Below, in pieces: positions 46,485 to 55,417 of a DNA stretch of 64,000 nt. The notes below the pieces were generated by a model. It did not search any database and was not told the DNA's origin. It was given only the letters and a program-made list of their open reading frames with translations. Made by a program: the position numbers and the translations under genes. The DNA lies in the NCBI GenBank assembly GCA_013299105.1, contig JAAFJY010000001.1:266978-330977 (forward strand), given 5' to 3'. The stretch comes from Chitinophagales bacterium. Lineage in GTDB: Bacteria > Bacteroidota > Bacteroidia > Chitinophagales > Saprospiraceae. The first letter of the stretch is position 1. Every line of letters starts with the position of its first letter.

Positions 46485-47549
46485 ATGAGAACGTTCACCT
46501 ATTCTATTTTACTATTGCTGTTTATTTCAAGCTGCCGAAAGGACGACAATGTCACCCCAACACCAGATTCCATGTATTTTCCATCAACGGAAAGCAATGC
46601 CTGGGAAACCAAATCCATGAGCAGTCTTGCTTGGAATGAATCCGCCGTTCAGCCTTTGAAAGATTTTTTGGTACAAAAAAACACAAAATCCTTCCTAATT
46701 CTCGTCAATGGTAGAATCGCAATGGAAGAATACTTTGATGGCCATACCGCCAGCACTACCTGGGAATGGAACAGTGCTGGTAAAACCCTCACTGCGGCCA
46801 CAATTGGCATTGTCCAACAAGAAGGGCTCTTAGACATCAACAACAAAGCTTCTCAGTATTTGGGAGTCGGCTGGACGAGTACGCCTCAAGCCAAGGAAGA
46901 TTTAATTACTGCCAGGCATTTATTGACCATGACTTCGGGCTTAAATGATGAAAGCAATTTGGTCAGCAAGTCAAACATGACCTATCTCGCCGACGCTGGG
47001 ACGCGTTGGTCTTACAGCAATGTATTCCAGCGATTGATGGACATTGTGGCCAAGGCAAGCAATCAAAGCTTTGAAGCCTATTTCAATAGCCGTTTGAAAA
47101 ATAAAATCGGCATGGACGGATACTGGGACAATGGCATCATTTTTAAAATCTACAATAGCAATACCCGCAGCATGGCCAGGTTTGGCTTACTGGCTTTGAA
47201 CAAAGGCAAGTGGGACAATGAACAGGTGATCAATGAAGCATTTTTCACGGAAAGTGTGACGACTTCACAACACATCAATCCTTCGTATGGATACCTATGG
47301 TGGTTGAACGGGAAAACAAAATACATGATTCCTGGGGGGCAAAAAGTTTATCAAGGAGCCTTAGTACCCAATGCGCCTCCCGACATGTATGCTGCGATGG
47401 GAGCAAGAGACCAACGCATCTATGTGATCCCGAGTAAAAAAATGGTCGTGGTCAGAATGGGAACAACCGCTGACCCTAGCAATCCAAGTTTTGCAGTATC
47501 CGGTTTTGACAATGACCTTTGGGAAAAGATCAATGCGGTGATAAAGTAA
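46485..47549 (+). CDS. Beta-lactamase-like serine hydrolase lipoprotein
   Basis: A lipoprotein signal (MRTFTYSILLLLFISSC) leads a 354-aa class C-type domain. The Ser-x-x-Lys pair is in WEWNSAGKTLTAA (about residue 91). LLTMTSGLNDES follows, and the Tyr-x-Asn motif is in WSYSNVFQRLMDI. A third motif is less clear, near AAMGARDQRIYVI. The acylated Cys suggests attachment to the periplasmic or outer face of a membrane. The substrate is unknown. A 6-aminohexanoate-dimer-hydrolase-type esterase is an alternative to a peptidase. Confidence 0.88.
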   Translation: MRTFTYSILLLLFISSCRKDDNVTPTPDSMYFPSTESNAWETKSMSSLAWNESAVQPLKDFLVQKNTKSFLILVNGRIAMEEYFDGHTASTTWEWNSAGKTLTAATIGIVQQEGLLDINNKASQYLGVGWTSTPQAKEDLITARHLLTMTSGLNDESNLVSKSNMTYLADAGTRWSYSNVFQRLMDIVAKASNQSFEAYFNSRLKNKIGMDGYWDNGIIFKIYNSNTRSMARFGLLALNKGKWDNEQVINEAFFTESVTTSQHINPSYGYLWWLNGKTKYMIPGGQKVYQGALVPNAPPDMYAAMGARDQRIYVIPSKKMVVVRMGTTADPSNPSFAVSGFDNDLWEKINAVIK

Positions 47550-47558
47550 TCGCTCAGG

Positions 47559-47875
47559 TATTTGAGCTAAAATAAGATGGACAGCTTTGTTTTTGAGGTT
47601 TAGCGCCACGGAAAAAATAACTTGTAAGAATTGGCAAATACTTTGCCCCGCTTCGCGGGATGGGAACACGGATTTTACGGATGAAACGGATTTTCACGGA
47701 TTTCCAGCATCATGTTGACCCCACTTAACTCAAAATTTGCCCTGTCAATTTTTATAACTTATTCTTTTACCATCTCTTAGCAAAAAAAGAACACAACTTC
47801 CTTTCATCCAGTTGCTTTTCTTTTTTCACTAAACCCAAACCTGTCCACCTTATTTTTTTTACGCTCCCAAGGTGA
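47559..47875 (+). repeat. Family-1 palindromic repeat split by a family-3 element
   Basis: The left part (GAGCTAAAATAAGATGGAC to GAGGTTTAGC) ends near 47606. The right part resumes at about 47777 (TAGCAAAAAAAGAACAC) and runs to ACGCTCCC at about 47875. The bases TAGC flank the interruption on both sides, which fits a short target duplication. Confidence 0.65.
47607..47776 (-). repeat. Family-3 inverted-repeat element, copy 3 (reverse)
   Basis: Read on the minus strand, it begins GGTAAAAGAATAAGTTATAA, contains GTCAACATGATGCTGGAAAT like copies 1 and 2, then GCGAAGCGGGGC, and ends AAGTTATTTTTTCCGTGGC. The two ends are imperfectly complementary over about 30 bp. It has inserted into a family-1 copy. 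Confidence 0.55.
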
Positions 47876-47897
47876 GCAATTCACTTTTTTTCTTAAC

Positions 47898-47945
47898 TTT
47901 AGACACAACCCAAATTGGTTCGCTTTATTTTTTTTACGCTCACTT
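47898..47945 (+). repeat. Family-1 repeat, right-end remnant
   Basis: This is a second right-end fragment (CCCAAATTGGTTCGCTTTA, then TTTTACGCTCACTTA) right after the split copy. It lies about 120 bp upstream of hsdM. Confidence 0.5.
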
Positions 47946-48062
47946 ATCTTTTTTATCCAAAAAACTTTATCGTACTTTCGACCAAATTATAACAAATTTA
48001 ATCCGCAGTGTAACCTTGCACCTACATTTTTCGTAAAAGCCTCAATATAACCCAGCCCAAGC

Positions 48063-50429
48063 ATGAACCGAGCCGTACACAATAAACTTGTTTCTTTCAT
48101 TTGGTCCATTGCCGACGACTGCCTGCGCGACGTATACGTCCGTGGAAAATACCGCGATGTCATTCTGCCCATGGTGGTGCTCCGCCGCCTGGATGCCTTG
48201 TTGGAACCGACCAAAGATGCGGTGTTGGAAGAATTGGCCTTTCAGCGCGATGAAGCCAAATTCACCGAATGGGACGAAAACGGCCTGCGGCAAGCCAGCG
48301 GCTACGTATTCTACAACACCAGCAAGTGGACCCTACAGCTGCTGAAAGACACCGCCACCAACAACCAGCAAATCCTGCAAGCCAATTTTGAAGACTACCT
48401 GGATGGCTTCAGCCCCAACGTGAAGGAGATCATTGAGAAGTTCAAACTCAAAAGCCAGGTGCGCCACATGGCCACCAAAGACGTTTTGCTGGACGTACTG
48501 GAAAAATTCACTTCCCCCAGCATCAACCTGACCCCTTTTGAAAAAACCGACCCCGATGGCCGCAAACTCCCGGCCCTCAGCAACCTGGGCATGGGCTACG
48601 TCTTTGAAGAGCTCATCCGCAAATTCAACGAAGAAAACAACGAGGAAGCGGGCGAACACTTCACCCCCCGCGAGGTGATCGACCTGATGACCCACCTCAT
48701 TTTTGAGCCCGTAGCTCGGCAACTGCCGCCCGTGATGACCATTTACGATCCGGCCTGCGGCAGCGGGGGCATGCTCACCGAGTCGCAAAATTTTGTCAAA
48801 GACGAAGAAGGCATCATCCAGGCCAAAGGTGATGTGTACCTGTTCGGCAAGGAAATCAACGACGAAACCTACGCCATCTGCAAGTCGGACATGATGATCA
48901 AGGGCAACGACCCCGAGAACATCCGCGTGGGTTCCACCCTTTCCACCGATGAGTTTGCGGGCAAAACCTTCGATTTTATGCTGTCCAATCCGCCCTATGG
49001 CAAGTCTTGGGCAGGCGAACAGAAATACATCAAAGATGGCAAGGAGGTCATCGACCCCCGCTTCAAAATCAAACTCACGGACTATTGGGGCCAGGTCGAA
49101 GAAGCCGACGCCACACCCCGCTCTTCGGATGGACAGCTCCTGTTTTTGATGGAGATGGTCAACAAAATGAAACCCCTCTCCCAAAGCCCCTTGGGCTCGC
49201 GCATTGCCTCGGTACACAATGGCAGCAGCCTGTTTACGGGCGATGCCGGGGGGGGCGAAAGCAACATCCGCCGCTACCTCATCGAAAACGACTGGCTGGA
49301 AGCCATCATCCAACTGCCCAATAACCTCTTTTACAACACTGGCATCACCACCTACATCTGGCTGTTGAGCAACCATAAAGCTGCCAATCGCCAGGGCAAA
49401 GTCCAACTGATCGATGCCGGGCTGCTGTACCGCAAACTGCGCAAAAACCTGGGCAACAAAAACTGTGAGTTCGCCCCGGAACACATCCGCGAGATCGTGT
49501 CGGTGTACGAGGAAATGCAGGAGATTGAACGCAGCATCAACCCCAATACCCAGGAGGGCGAAGGCATCGCCGTCAAGGTGTTCGACAACGCCGATTTTGG
49601 CTACTACAAAGTAAGCATCGAACGCCCCAAACGCCTGAAAGCGCAATTCAGCCTCGAACGCATCGCCGAACTGCGCTTCGACAAAAGCCTGCGCGAACCC
49701 ATGGCCTGGGCTTACGAAACCTACGGCGAAGCCATCTACACCGAGCTGGCCAAACACGAAAAAGACATCCTGGACTGGTGCGAAAAACAGGACCTGAACC
49801 TGAACGCCAAACAGAGCAAAGCCCTGCTCAGCCCCGCCCTTTGGCACAAACAACTGGAACTCCTGGCCCTGGCCGCCGAACTGATGCAAGCCATCGGCAG
49901 CAGTGAATATACGGACTTCAACTTGTTCAAAAACGAGGTGGACGCCGTGCTCAAAACCAAAAAGACCAAACTCTCCGCCTCCGAAAAAAACAGCATCCTG
50001 AATGCCGTGAGTTGGTACGACGCGGAGGCCGCCAAAGTGGAAAAAGCAACCTTGAAACTAACAGGCGACAAACTGGCCCAAGTCCTGGCGCAACTGGGCT
50101 GCGACGAAGCCCAACTGCCCGACTACGGCTATTACCCCAGCGACAAAAAAGGCGAATACCTGACCTACGAAACCGAAAGCGACTTGCGGGACACCGAAAA
50201 CGTACCCCTCAAAGAAAACATCTACACCTACTTCCTGCGGGAGGTGAAACCCCACGTACCCGAAGCCTGGATCAACCTCGACGCTACCAAAATCGGCTAC
50301 GAGATCAGCTTCAACAAATACTTTTACCGCCACAAACCCCTGCGTAGCCTGGAGGAAGTGAGCGCGGATATTTTGCAGTTGGAGGCAGAAAGTGATGGTT
50401 TGATTCGGGAGATTTTGTCTTTGAATTAG
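48063..50429 (+). CDS. hsdM: Type I restriction-modification methyltransferase subunit
   Basis: HsdM adds methyl groups to adenine at the sites chosen by HsdS. The 788-aa protein has an N-terminal helical HsdM_N part (LVSFIWSIADDCLRDVYV), then the N6-methylase domain with EHFTPREVIDLMTHL, the SAM motif IYDPACGSGGML, and the catalytic NPPY at residues 309-312 (FMLSNPPYGKSW). Residues 600-788 are a C-terminal extension. It is longer than the 500-aa classical form but normal for this HsdM subgroup. It opens the hsd operon. Its bases are visibly richer in G and C than the flanking genes, consistent with transfer. Confidence 0.95.
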   Translation: MNRAVHNKLVSFIWSIADDCLRDVYVRGKYRDVILPMVVLRRLDALLEPTKDAVLEELAFQRDEAKFTEWDENGLRQASGYVFYNTSKWTLQLLKDTATNNQQILQANFEDYLDGFSPNVKEIIEKFKLKSQVRHMATKDVLLDVLEKFTSPSINLTPFEKTDPDGRKLPALSNLGMGYVFEELIRKFNEENNEEAGEHFTPREVIDLMTHLIFEPVARQLPPVMTIYDPACGSGGMLTESQNFVKDEEGIIQAKGDVYLFGKEINDETYAICKSDMMIKGNDPENIRVGSTLSTDEFAGKTFDFMLSNPPYGKSWAGEQKYIKDGKEVIDPRFKIKLTDYWGQVEEADATPRSSDGQLLFLMEMVNKMKPLSQSPLGSRIASVHNGSSLFTGDAGGGESNIRRYLIENDWLEAIIQLPNNLFYNTGITTYIWLLSNHKAANRQGKVQLIDAGLLYRKLRKNLGNKNCEFAPEHIREIVSVYEEMQEIERSINPNTQEGEGIAVKVFDNADFGYYKVSIERPKRLKAQFSLERIAELRFDKSLREPMAWAYETYGEAIYTELAKHEKDILDWCEKQDLNLNAKQSKALLSPALWHKQLELLALAAELMQAIGSSEYTDFNLFKNEVDAVLKTKKTKLSASEKNSILNAVSWYDAEAAKVEKATLKLTGDKLAQVLAQLGCDEAQLPDYGYYPSDKKGEYLTYETESDLRDTENVPLKENIYTYFLREVKPHVPEAWINLDATKIGYEISFNKYFYRHKPLRSLEEVSADILQLEAESDGLIREILSLN

Positions 50430-50450
50430 GGCGGCTACGTTGGGCGATTA

Positions 50451-50481
50451 CGTTTACTAAACTTTCAAAGTTTAGTAAACG
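50451..50481. repeat. 31-bp perfect palindrome
   Basis: The arms CGTTTACTAAACTTT and AAAGTTTAGTAAACG (15 bp each) surround a single C at 50466. They are followed by a partial direct repeat CAGTAAACGTC (50483-50493). It lies in the 95-bp gap between hsdM and the small gene. There is no T-run, so an operator or transcript hairpin is more likely than a terminator. Confidence 0.75.
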
Positions 50482-50524
50482 TCAGTAAACGTCAACCGGA
50501 ATTAGGGCACGAAAACCAAAACCT

Positions 50525-50821
50525 ATGCTTGAAGATTTGAAAATATTGATAGAACGGCGCAACGAGCTTGCCCAGCAGGCATTGGAGCGATACCGGCCTC
50601 AAGTGGAACGGATCATCAGCAACCAATCGACCAATGACCATGAAATTCAACGCACGCTGGATTATCTGCTTGATTTTTGTTTCGATGACCAAATCCTGCT
50701 GCTCTTCAAAAAGCTCTGCCGGTACTATTGGGACATCAACCCGCAGGCAACCGCCGATTATGTAAATTACTACCGCGATATGTGGGACGAGGAAAGCAAA
50801 AAGGAAAATGATGACAACTAA
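50525..50821 (+). CDS. Small protein inside the hsd operon
   Basis: This 98-aa, mostly helical, acidic protein (MLEDLKILIERRNELAQQAL ... TLDYLLDFCFDDQILLLFKKLC ... DMWDEESKKENDDN) belongs to no family I recognise. It is encoded between hsdM and hsdS and overlaps the hsdS start by 14 bp, so it is made with the operon. A role in assembling or controlling the restriction complex is possible, but only its position suggests it. The codon pattern and the absence of a better frame support a real gene. Confidence 0.7.
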   Translation: MLEDLKILIERRNELAQQALERYRPQVERIISNQSTNDHEIQRTLDYLLDFCFDDQILLLFKKLCRYYWDINPQATADYVNYYRDMWDEESKKENDDN

Positions 50822-52130
50822 ATTGCCGACCTACGATCAATACAAGCCTTCGGGGGTGGAATGGTTGGGGGAGATTCCTGAGCATTGGGAGGTTGTGAGA
50901 ATGAAACATTTGTATAGAGACATTTCCATAAAAAATCGGCCTGAAGCAGAATTGCTTTCTGTTACACAAAACCAAGGAGTTGTTCCAAGAGCTTGGGTAG
51001 AGAACAGGATGGTTATGCCCTCCGGTGCTTTGGGATCATTCAAATTCATAAAAAAAGGTGACTTTGCAATCAGTTTAAGGTCTTTTGAAGGAGGCCTGGA
51101 GTTTTGTCATCATGATGGGATCATAAGTCCTGCATACACTGTTTTACAAGCAAAAAGAAAATTCGAAAGCCAGTTCTACAAATACTTATTCAAAAGCTTT
51201 TCATTCATTTCTGAAATACAGACAAGCGTAGTCGGGATTAGAGAAGGTAAAAACATAAGCTATGAAGAACTAGGTTATTCATTTTTGCCTATCCCTCCCC
51301 TCCCCGAACAAACCGCCATCGCCCAATTCCTCGACCGCAAAACCGCCCTGATTGATCAAGCCATCGACATCAAACAAAAACAAATCGAACTGCTCAAAGA
51401 ACGCCGCCAAATCCTCATCCATCAGGCCGTTACCCGGGGGCTGAATCCCGAGGTAAAAATGAAGGACAGCGGGGTGGAATGGATTGGGGAAGTGCCGGAG
51501 GGTTGGGAGGTGAAGCGGTTGAAATATATTTCAGAAGTTCAAAGTGGAGTAACCTTAGGAAAAACTTACAGTGGTGGATCATTGCCAGTTTTCCCATATC
51601 TAAGAGTGGCAAACATACAGGCTGGTTATTTCAAATTAGATGATGTAGCTGAAATCAGCTTGCCTGCGAATGTTGCTAGTAAATATTTTGTACGAAAGGG
51701 GGACATTCTCGTTACAGAAGGAGGGGACTTAGATAAGCTAGGTAGAGGTACGGTTTGGAATGGGGAAATTGAAAATTGCTTGCATCAAAACCACGTTTTT
51801 GCGATCAGAATAATAGATTCAACCACAACAGCTGAATATACTTCAATGATAATGGAGTCAGATTATGGACGTAAATATTTCACTAACACTGCGAATAAAA
51901 CAACAAATCTCGCATCAACAAATAGTACGAAGCTTGGAAATTTTCCACTTATAATTCCTCCGAAAAATGAACAAAGATCGATTTTAAAGTACGTTGGAGA
52001 TGTATCTATCAAAACCACCACCGCCATCACCCTCAAACAACAAGAAATAGCCAAACTCCAGGAATACAAAGCCACTTTAATCAACAGCGCCGTAACCGGT
52101 AAAATAAAAGTCGGTTCCCATGCCCAGTAA
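50808..52130 (+). CDS. hsdS: Type I restriction specificity subunit
   Basis: HsdS recognises the two half-sites of the target. The 440-aa protein has two target-recognition domains. Each opens with the same phrase (SGVEWLGEIPEHWEVVRMK at residue about 15, SGVEWIGEVPEGWEVKRLK at about 222). Each is closed by a conserved helix (PLPEQTAIAQFLDRKTALI and NEQRSILKYVGDVSIKT) and a long coiled coil. The variable domains (about 50920-51280 and 51530-51950) are clearly more AT-rich than the conserved helices, as in shuffled hsdS genes. It overlaps hsdR by 11 bp. Confidence 0.93.
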   Translation: MMTTKLPTYDQYKPSGVEWLGEIPEHWEVVRMKHLYRDISIKNRPEAELLSVTQNQGVVPRAWVENRMVMPSGALGSFKFIKKGDFAISLRSFEGGLEFCHHDGIISPAYTVLQAKRKFESQFYKYLFKSFSFISEIQTSVVGIREGKNISYEELGYSFLPIPPLPEQTAIAQFLDRKTALIDQAIDIKQKQIELLKERRQILIHQAVTRGLNPEVKMKDSGVEWIGEVPEGWEVKRLKYISEVQSGVTLGKTYSGGSLPVFPYLRVANIQAGYFKLDDVAEISLPANVASKYFVRKGDILVTEGGDLDKLGRGTVWNGEIENCLHQNHVFAIRIIDSTTTAEYTSMIMESDYGRKYFTNTANKTTNLASTNSTKLGNFPLIIPPKNEQRSILKYVGDVSIKTTTAITLKQQEIAKLQEYKATLINSAVTGKIKVGSHAQ

Positions 52131-55100
52131 AACCAACGAACAGGCCCTGGAAGCGGCCATTGAAAAACGCCTGACTGGTACTTGTCAGGAAGAGCTCCGC
52201 AAGCAGGACCTCGGCGGGATGATCGTACAGGAAAAGGTCCCCTTCTACCGTTCAGGCAATGGCTATTACCTCGGTTTTCCCGATGATTTTGATGCCCAAT
52301 GGGCCATCGATGAATACCGCTTTTGGGATTTTTTGGAAACCACCCAGGCCGCAGAGCTCGCCAAACTCCAAAAACAAGCCGACTGGAAGCGCAAAATCCT
52401 GGAGCGCCTGGATCGCATGATCAAAAAATACGGCATCCTGCGCCTCTTTCGCAAGGGCCTGGATGTGGACGATGCCCACTTCACGTTGCTGTACCCTTTG
52501 CCTTTGGCCAGCAGCAGTGAGAGGGTCAAAAACAATTTTGAGGAAAACCAGTTCAGCGCCACCCGCCAGCTGCGGTACTCGCTGGCCAACCCCGGCGAAG
52601 AAATAGACCTGGTGCTCTTTGTCAACGGCCTGCCCTTCGCCACCCTCGAACTCAAAAATCCCTGGACTGGCCAAAACGCCAAAGTCCACGGCCAAAACCA
52701 ATACCGCCACAAAAGAGACATCACCCAGCCGCTCCTGAACTTTGGGCGCTGCATCGTCCACTTTGCCGTAGATACCGACGAGGTGTACATGACCACCAAA
52801 CTCAATGGTCCGGGCACCTTCTTTTTGCCCTTCAACCGGGGCCACAACTTCGGCAAAGGCAACCCACCCAACCCACAGGGCCACAAATCGGCCTACCTGT
52901 GGGAGGACATCCTGACCCGCCAAAGTGTAGCCAACATCATCCAGCATTTTGTGCGTTTTGACGGCAAAGACAGCGATCCGCTGGCCAAAAAGACCTTGTA
53001 TTTTCCCCGTTACCACCAGCTGGACGTGGTGCGCCGCCTGGTGGGACACGCCAGCAAACACGGCGTGGGGCATACCTATCTGATCCAGCACTCGGCGGGT
53101 TCGGGCAAGTCCAATTCCATCACCTGGGCCGCCTACCAACTCATCGAAACCTATCCCGAGTCGGATGCCTTGCCCGGCAGCAAAGGCATTGACAAGCCTT
53201 TGTTTGACTCGGTCATCGTGGTGACGGATCGCCGCCTGCTGGACAAACAGCTGCGCGAGAACATCCGCGAGTTTTCGGAGGTCAAAAACATAGTGGCACC
53301 CGCTTACTCCTCGGCAGATTTAAAGAGCGCCCTGGAAGGTGGCAAAAAGATCATCATCACCACCATCCAGAAATTCCCCTTCATCATCGATGGCATCGCC
53401 GACCTGAGCGACAAACGTTTTGCGGTCATCATCGACGAAGCGCACAGCAGCCAGAGTGGCACCGCCGCCGGAAAGATGAACCAGGCCATGGGCAACAGCC
53501 CCGGCAGTGCTGAGGAGGAAGATGAAGACCCGCAAGATAAAATTCTGGAAGCGATGCGCTCGCGCAAAATGCGGGGCAATGCCTCCTACCTGGCCTTCAC
53601 CGCTACGCCCAAAAACGCCACATTGGAACGTTTTGGCACCCGCCAAGCCGATGGCAAATACGTTCCTTTCGATTTGTACTCCATGAAACAAGCCATCGAA
53701 GAGGGTTTCATCCTCGATGTGTTGGCCAATTACACCACCTACAAGAGTTATTACGAAATCGAAAAATCCATCGAGGAAAATCCGCTATTTGATACGGTAA
53801 AGGCACAAAAAAAGCTGCGCAACTTTGTGGAGCAAGACCAGGAACCCATTGGCACCAAAGCCGAAATCATGCTGGATCATTTCATCACCAAACTGGTCAA
53901 CACCAAAAAACTGAAGGGCAAAGCCAAGGCGATGGTGGCCACCCAAAGCATTGAATCGGCCATCTATTACTATTTTAACCTGAAACAATTGCTCGAGGCC
54001 AGAGGCAATCCCTTCCGCATCGCGATTGCTTTTTCGGGCTCAAAAAGGCTAAAAGGCAAAGGCATCGAGTACACCGAAGACAGCATCAATGATTTTCCCG
54101 CCGCCCTGGATACCGCCAAACCCACCGAGGCCGGGTACATCAGCGATAAAATTGCCCGCTACTTCGATCTGGACGAGTACCGCATGCTGGTAGTAGCCAA
54201 CAAGTACCTGACTGGCTTCGACCAACCCAAACTCAGCGCCATGTACGTGGACAAAAAGCTGCAAGGGGTGCTGGCGGTGCAGGCTTTGTCGCGGCTCAAC
54301 CGCTCGGCAGACAAGCTGGGCAAAAAGACCGAAGATTTGTTCATCCTCGATTTTTACAATTCCACCGAAGACATCAAGAAGGCTTTTGATCCGTTCTACA
54401 CCTCCACCTCCCTGAGCCAGGCCACCGACGTGAACGTGCTCCACGAGCTCAAAGCCCAGTTGGACGACACGGGCGTATACGAGTGGCAGGAAGTGGAAGA
54501 TTTTGTGGCCAAATACTTCGAGGGCGTCAACGCCCAGGAACTCAGCCCCATCATCGATGTAGCTGCCGACCGTTTCAACGCTGCCCTCGAACTGGAAGAC
54601 CAGGCCAAGGCCGATTACAAGATCAAAGCCAAACAGTTTGTCAAGATTTATGGGCAAATGGCCTCCATCTTACCCTACGAAATCCTGGCTTGGGAGAAAC
54701 TGTTTTGGTTCCTCAAATTTCTGGTCCCCAAACTCATCATCGTCGACCCCACTCAAGATACCCTGGACGAACTCCTCAACGCGGTCGACCTCTCTACCTA
54801 CGGCCTGGAACGGGTAAAACTCAATGCCTCCATCGGCCTGGACGCCACCGAAACGGAGCTCGATCCCCAGAATTCCAACCCACGGGCTGCGCACAGCGGC
54901 GAGGCAGATGAAGACCCACTGGACTTGATCATCAAGAGTTTTAATGAGCGCTGGTTTCAGGGTTGGGAGGCCACGCCCGAGGAGCAACGGGTGAAATTTG
55001 TCAATCTGGCCCAACGCATCCAGGAACACCCGGATTTTCAGGAAAAATATGCCGACAATGCCGATCCTCAAAACCGGGAGATTGCTTTCAAAAAGATTTT

Positions 55101-55218
55101 TGACGACGTGATGGGCAAACAACGCAAAAACGAGCTGGACCTTTATCGGCTGTTGTCGCAGGATGAGAGTTTCAAAGTGGCGATGTTGGATACCTTGAAG
55201 CGGATTTTGAGGGCGTGA
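52120..55218 (+). CDS. hsdR: Type I restriction endonuclease subunit
   Basis: HsdR is the ATP-driven translocating nuclease of the complex. The 1032-aa protein has the N-terminal nuclease fold (EIDLVLFVNGLPFATLELKN, with the E-x-K pair). Walker A is SAGSGKS with Lys330, and the DEAH-type box is VIIDEAHSS with Asp439. Later helicase motifs include LAFTATPKNATL and LVVANKYLTGFDQPKLSAMYVDKKL. A C-terminal region follows (ending DTLKRILRA). Length is typical. It is the last gene of the hsd operon and is followed by 199 bp before the ATPase gene. Confidence 0.95.
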   Translation: MPSKTNEQALEAAIEKRLTGTCQEELRKQDLGGMIVQEKVPFYRSGNGYYLGFPDDFDAQWAIDEYRFWDFLETTQAAELAKLQKQADWKRKILERLDRMIKKYGILRLFRKGLDVDDAHFTLLYPLPLASSSERVKNNFEENQFSATRQLRYSLANPGEEIDLVLFVNGLPFATLELKNPWTGQNAKVHGQNQYRHKRDITQPLLNFGRCIVHFAVDTDEVYMTTKLNGPGTFFLPFNRGHNFGKGNPPNPQGHKSAYLWEDILTRQSVANIIQHFVRFDGKDSDPLAKKTLYFPRYHQLDVVRRLVGHASKHGVGHTYLIQHSAGSGKSNSITWAAYQLIETYPESDALPGSKGIDKPLFDSVIVVTDRRLLDKQLRENIREFSEVKNIVAPAYSSADLKSALEGGKKIIITTIQKFPFIIDGIADLSDKRFAVIIDEAHSSQSGTAAGKMNQAMGNSPGSAEEEDEDPQDKILEAMRSRKMRGNASYLAFTATPKNATLERFGTRQADGKYVPFDLYSMKQAIEEGFILDVLANYTTYKSYYEIEKSIEENPLFDTVKAQKKLRNFVEQDQEPIGTKAEIMLDHFITKLVNTKKLKGKAKAMVATQSIESAIYYYFNLKQLLEARGNPFRIAIAFSGSKRLKGKGIEYTEDSINDFPAALDTAKPTEAGYISDKIARYFDLDEYRMLVVANKYLTGFDQPKLSAMYVDKKLQGVLAVQALSRLNRSADKLGKKTEDLFILDFYNSTEDIKKAFDPFYTSTSLSQATDVNVLHELKAQLDDTGVYEWQEVEDFVAKYFEGVNAQELSPIIDVAADRFNAALELEDQAKADYKIKAKQFVKIYGQMASILPYEILAWEKLFWFLKFLVPKLIIVDPTQDTLDELLNAVDLSTYGLERVKLNASIGLDATETELDPQNSNPRAAHSGEADEDPLDLIIKSFNERWFQGWEATPEEQRVKFVNLAQRIQEHPDFQEKYADNADPQNREIAFKKIFDDVMGKQRKNELDLYRLLSQDESFKVAMLDTLKRILRA

Positions 55219-55417
55219 ATGGTATGAAAAAGTACCTTTTGGTTTCAGTCGGAGTACGGTTGGCAAGCAGTCTGGTACAAGAGTGTTCACCAAACATGCG
55301 CTATGTGCCTCCCCACCCCCTTATTTGTCATTTTCCTTATTTTTCCCTATTTTTGACTCAGCATGGATTCGGTGTGCCAATCACATGCTAATTGGGGCAC
55401 AATCAACTATTCAACTT

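Noticed and set aside
48333-49889. A 518-codon open frame antisense to hsdM
   Set aside because: It is a shadow of the G+C-rich hsdM codons. The translation is low-complexity (many Phe, Val, Gly and Ala) and shows no domain, while hsdM on the other strand has all family motifs.
52252-53139. A 295-codon frame antisense to hsdR
   Set aside because: It overlaps the hsdR nuclease and Walker A region, and the sequence has no recognisable family. It is a codon-bias artefact.
55283-55417. N-terminal extension of the ATPase from the ATG at 55283
   Set aside because: The 45 extra residues have no similarity to the family, and the conserved MRIEQLHLKNFRN start at 55418 is the usual form.
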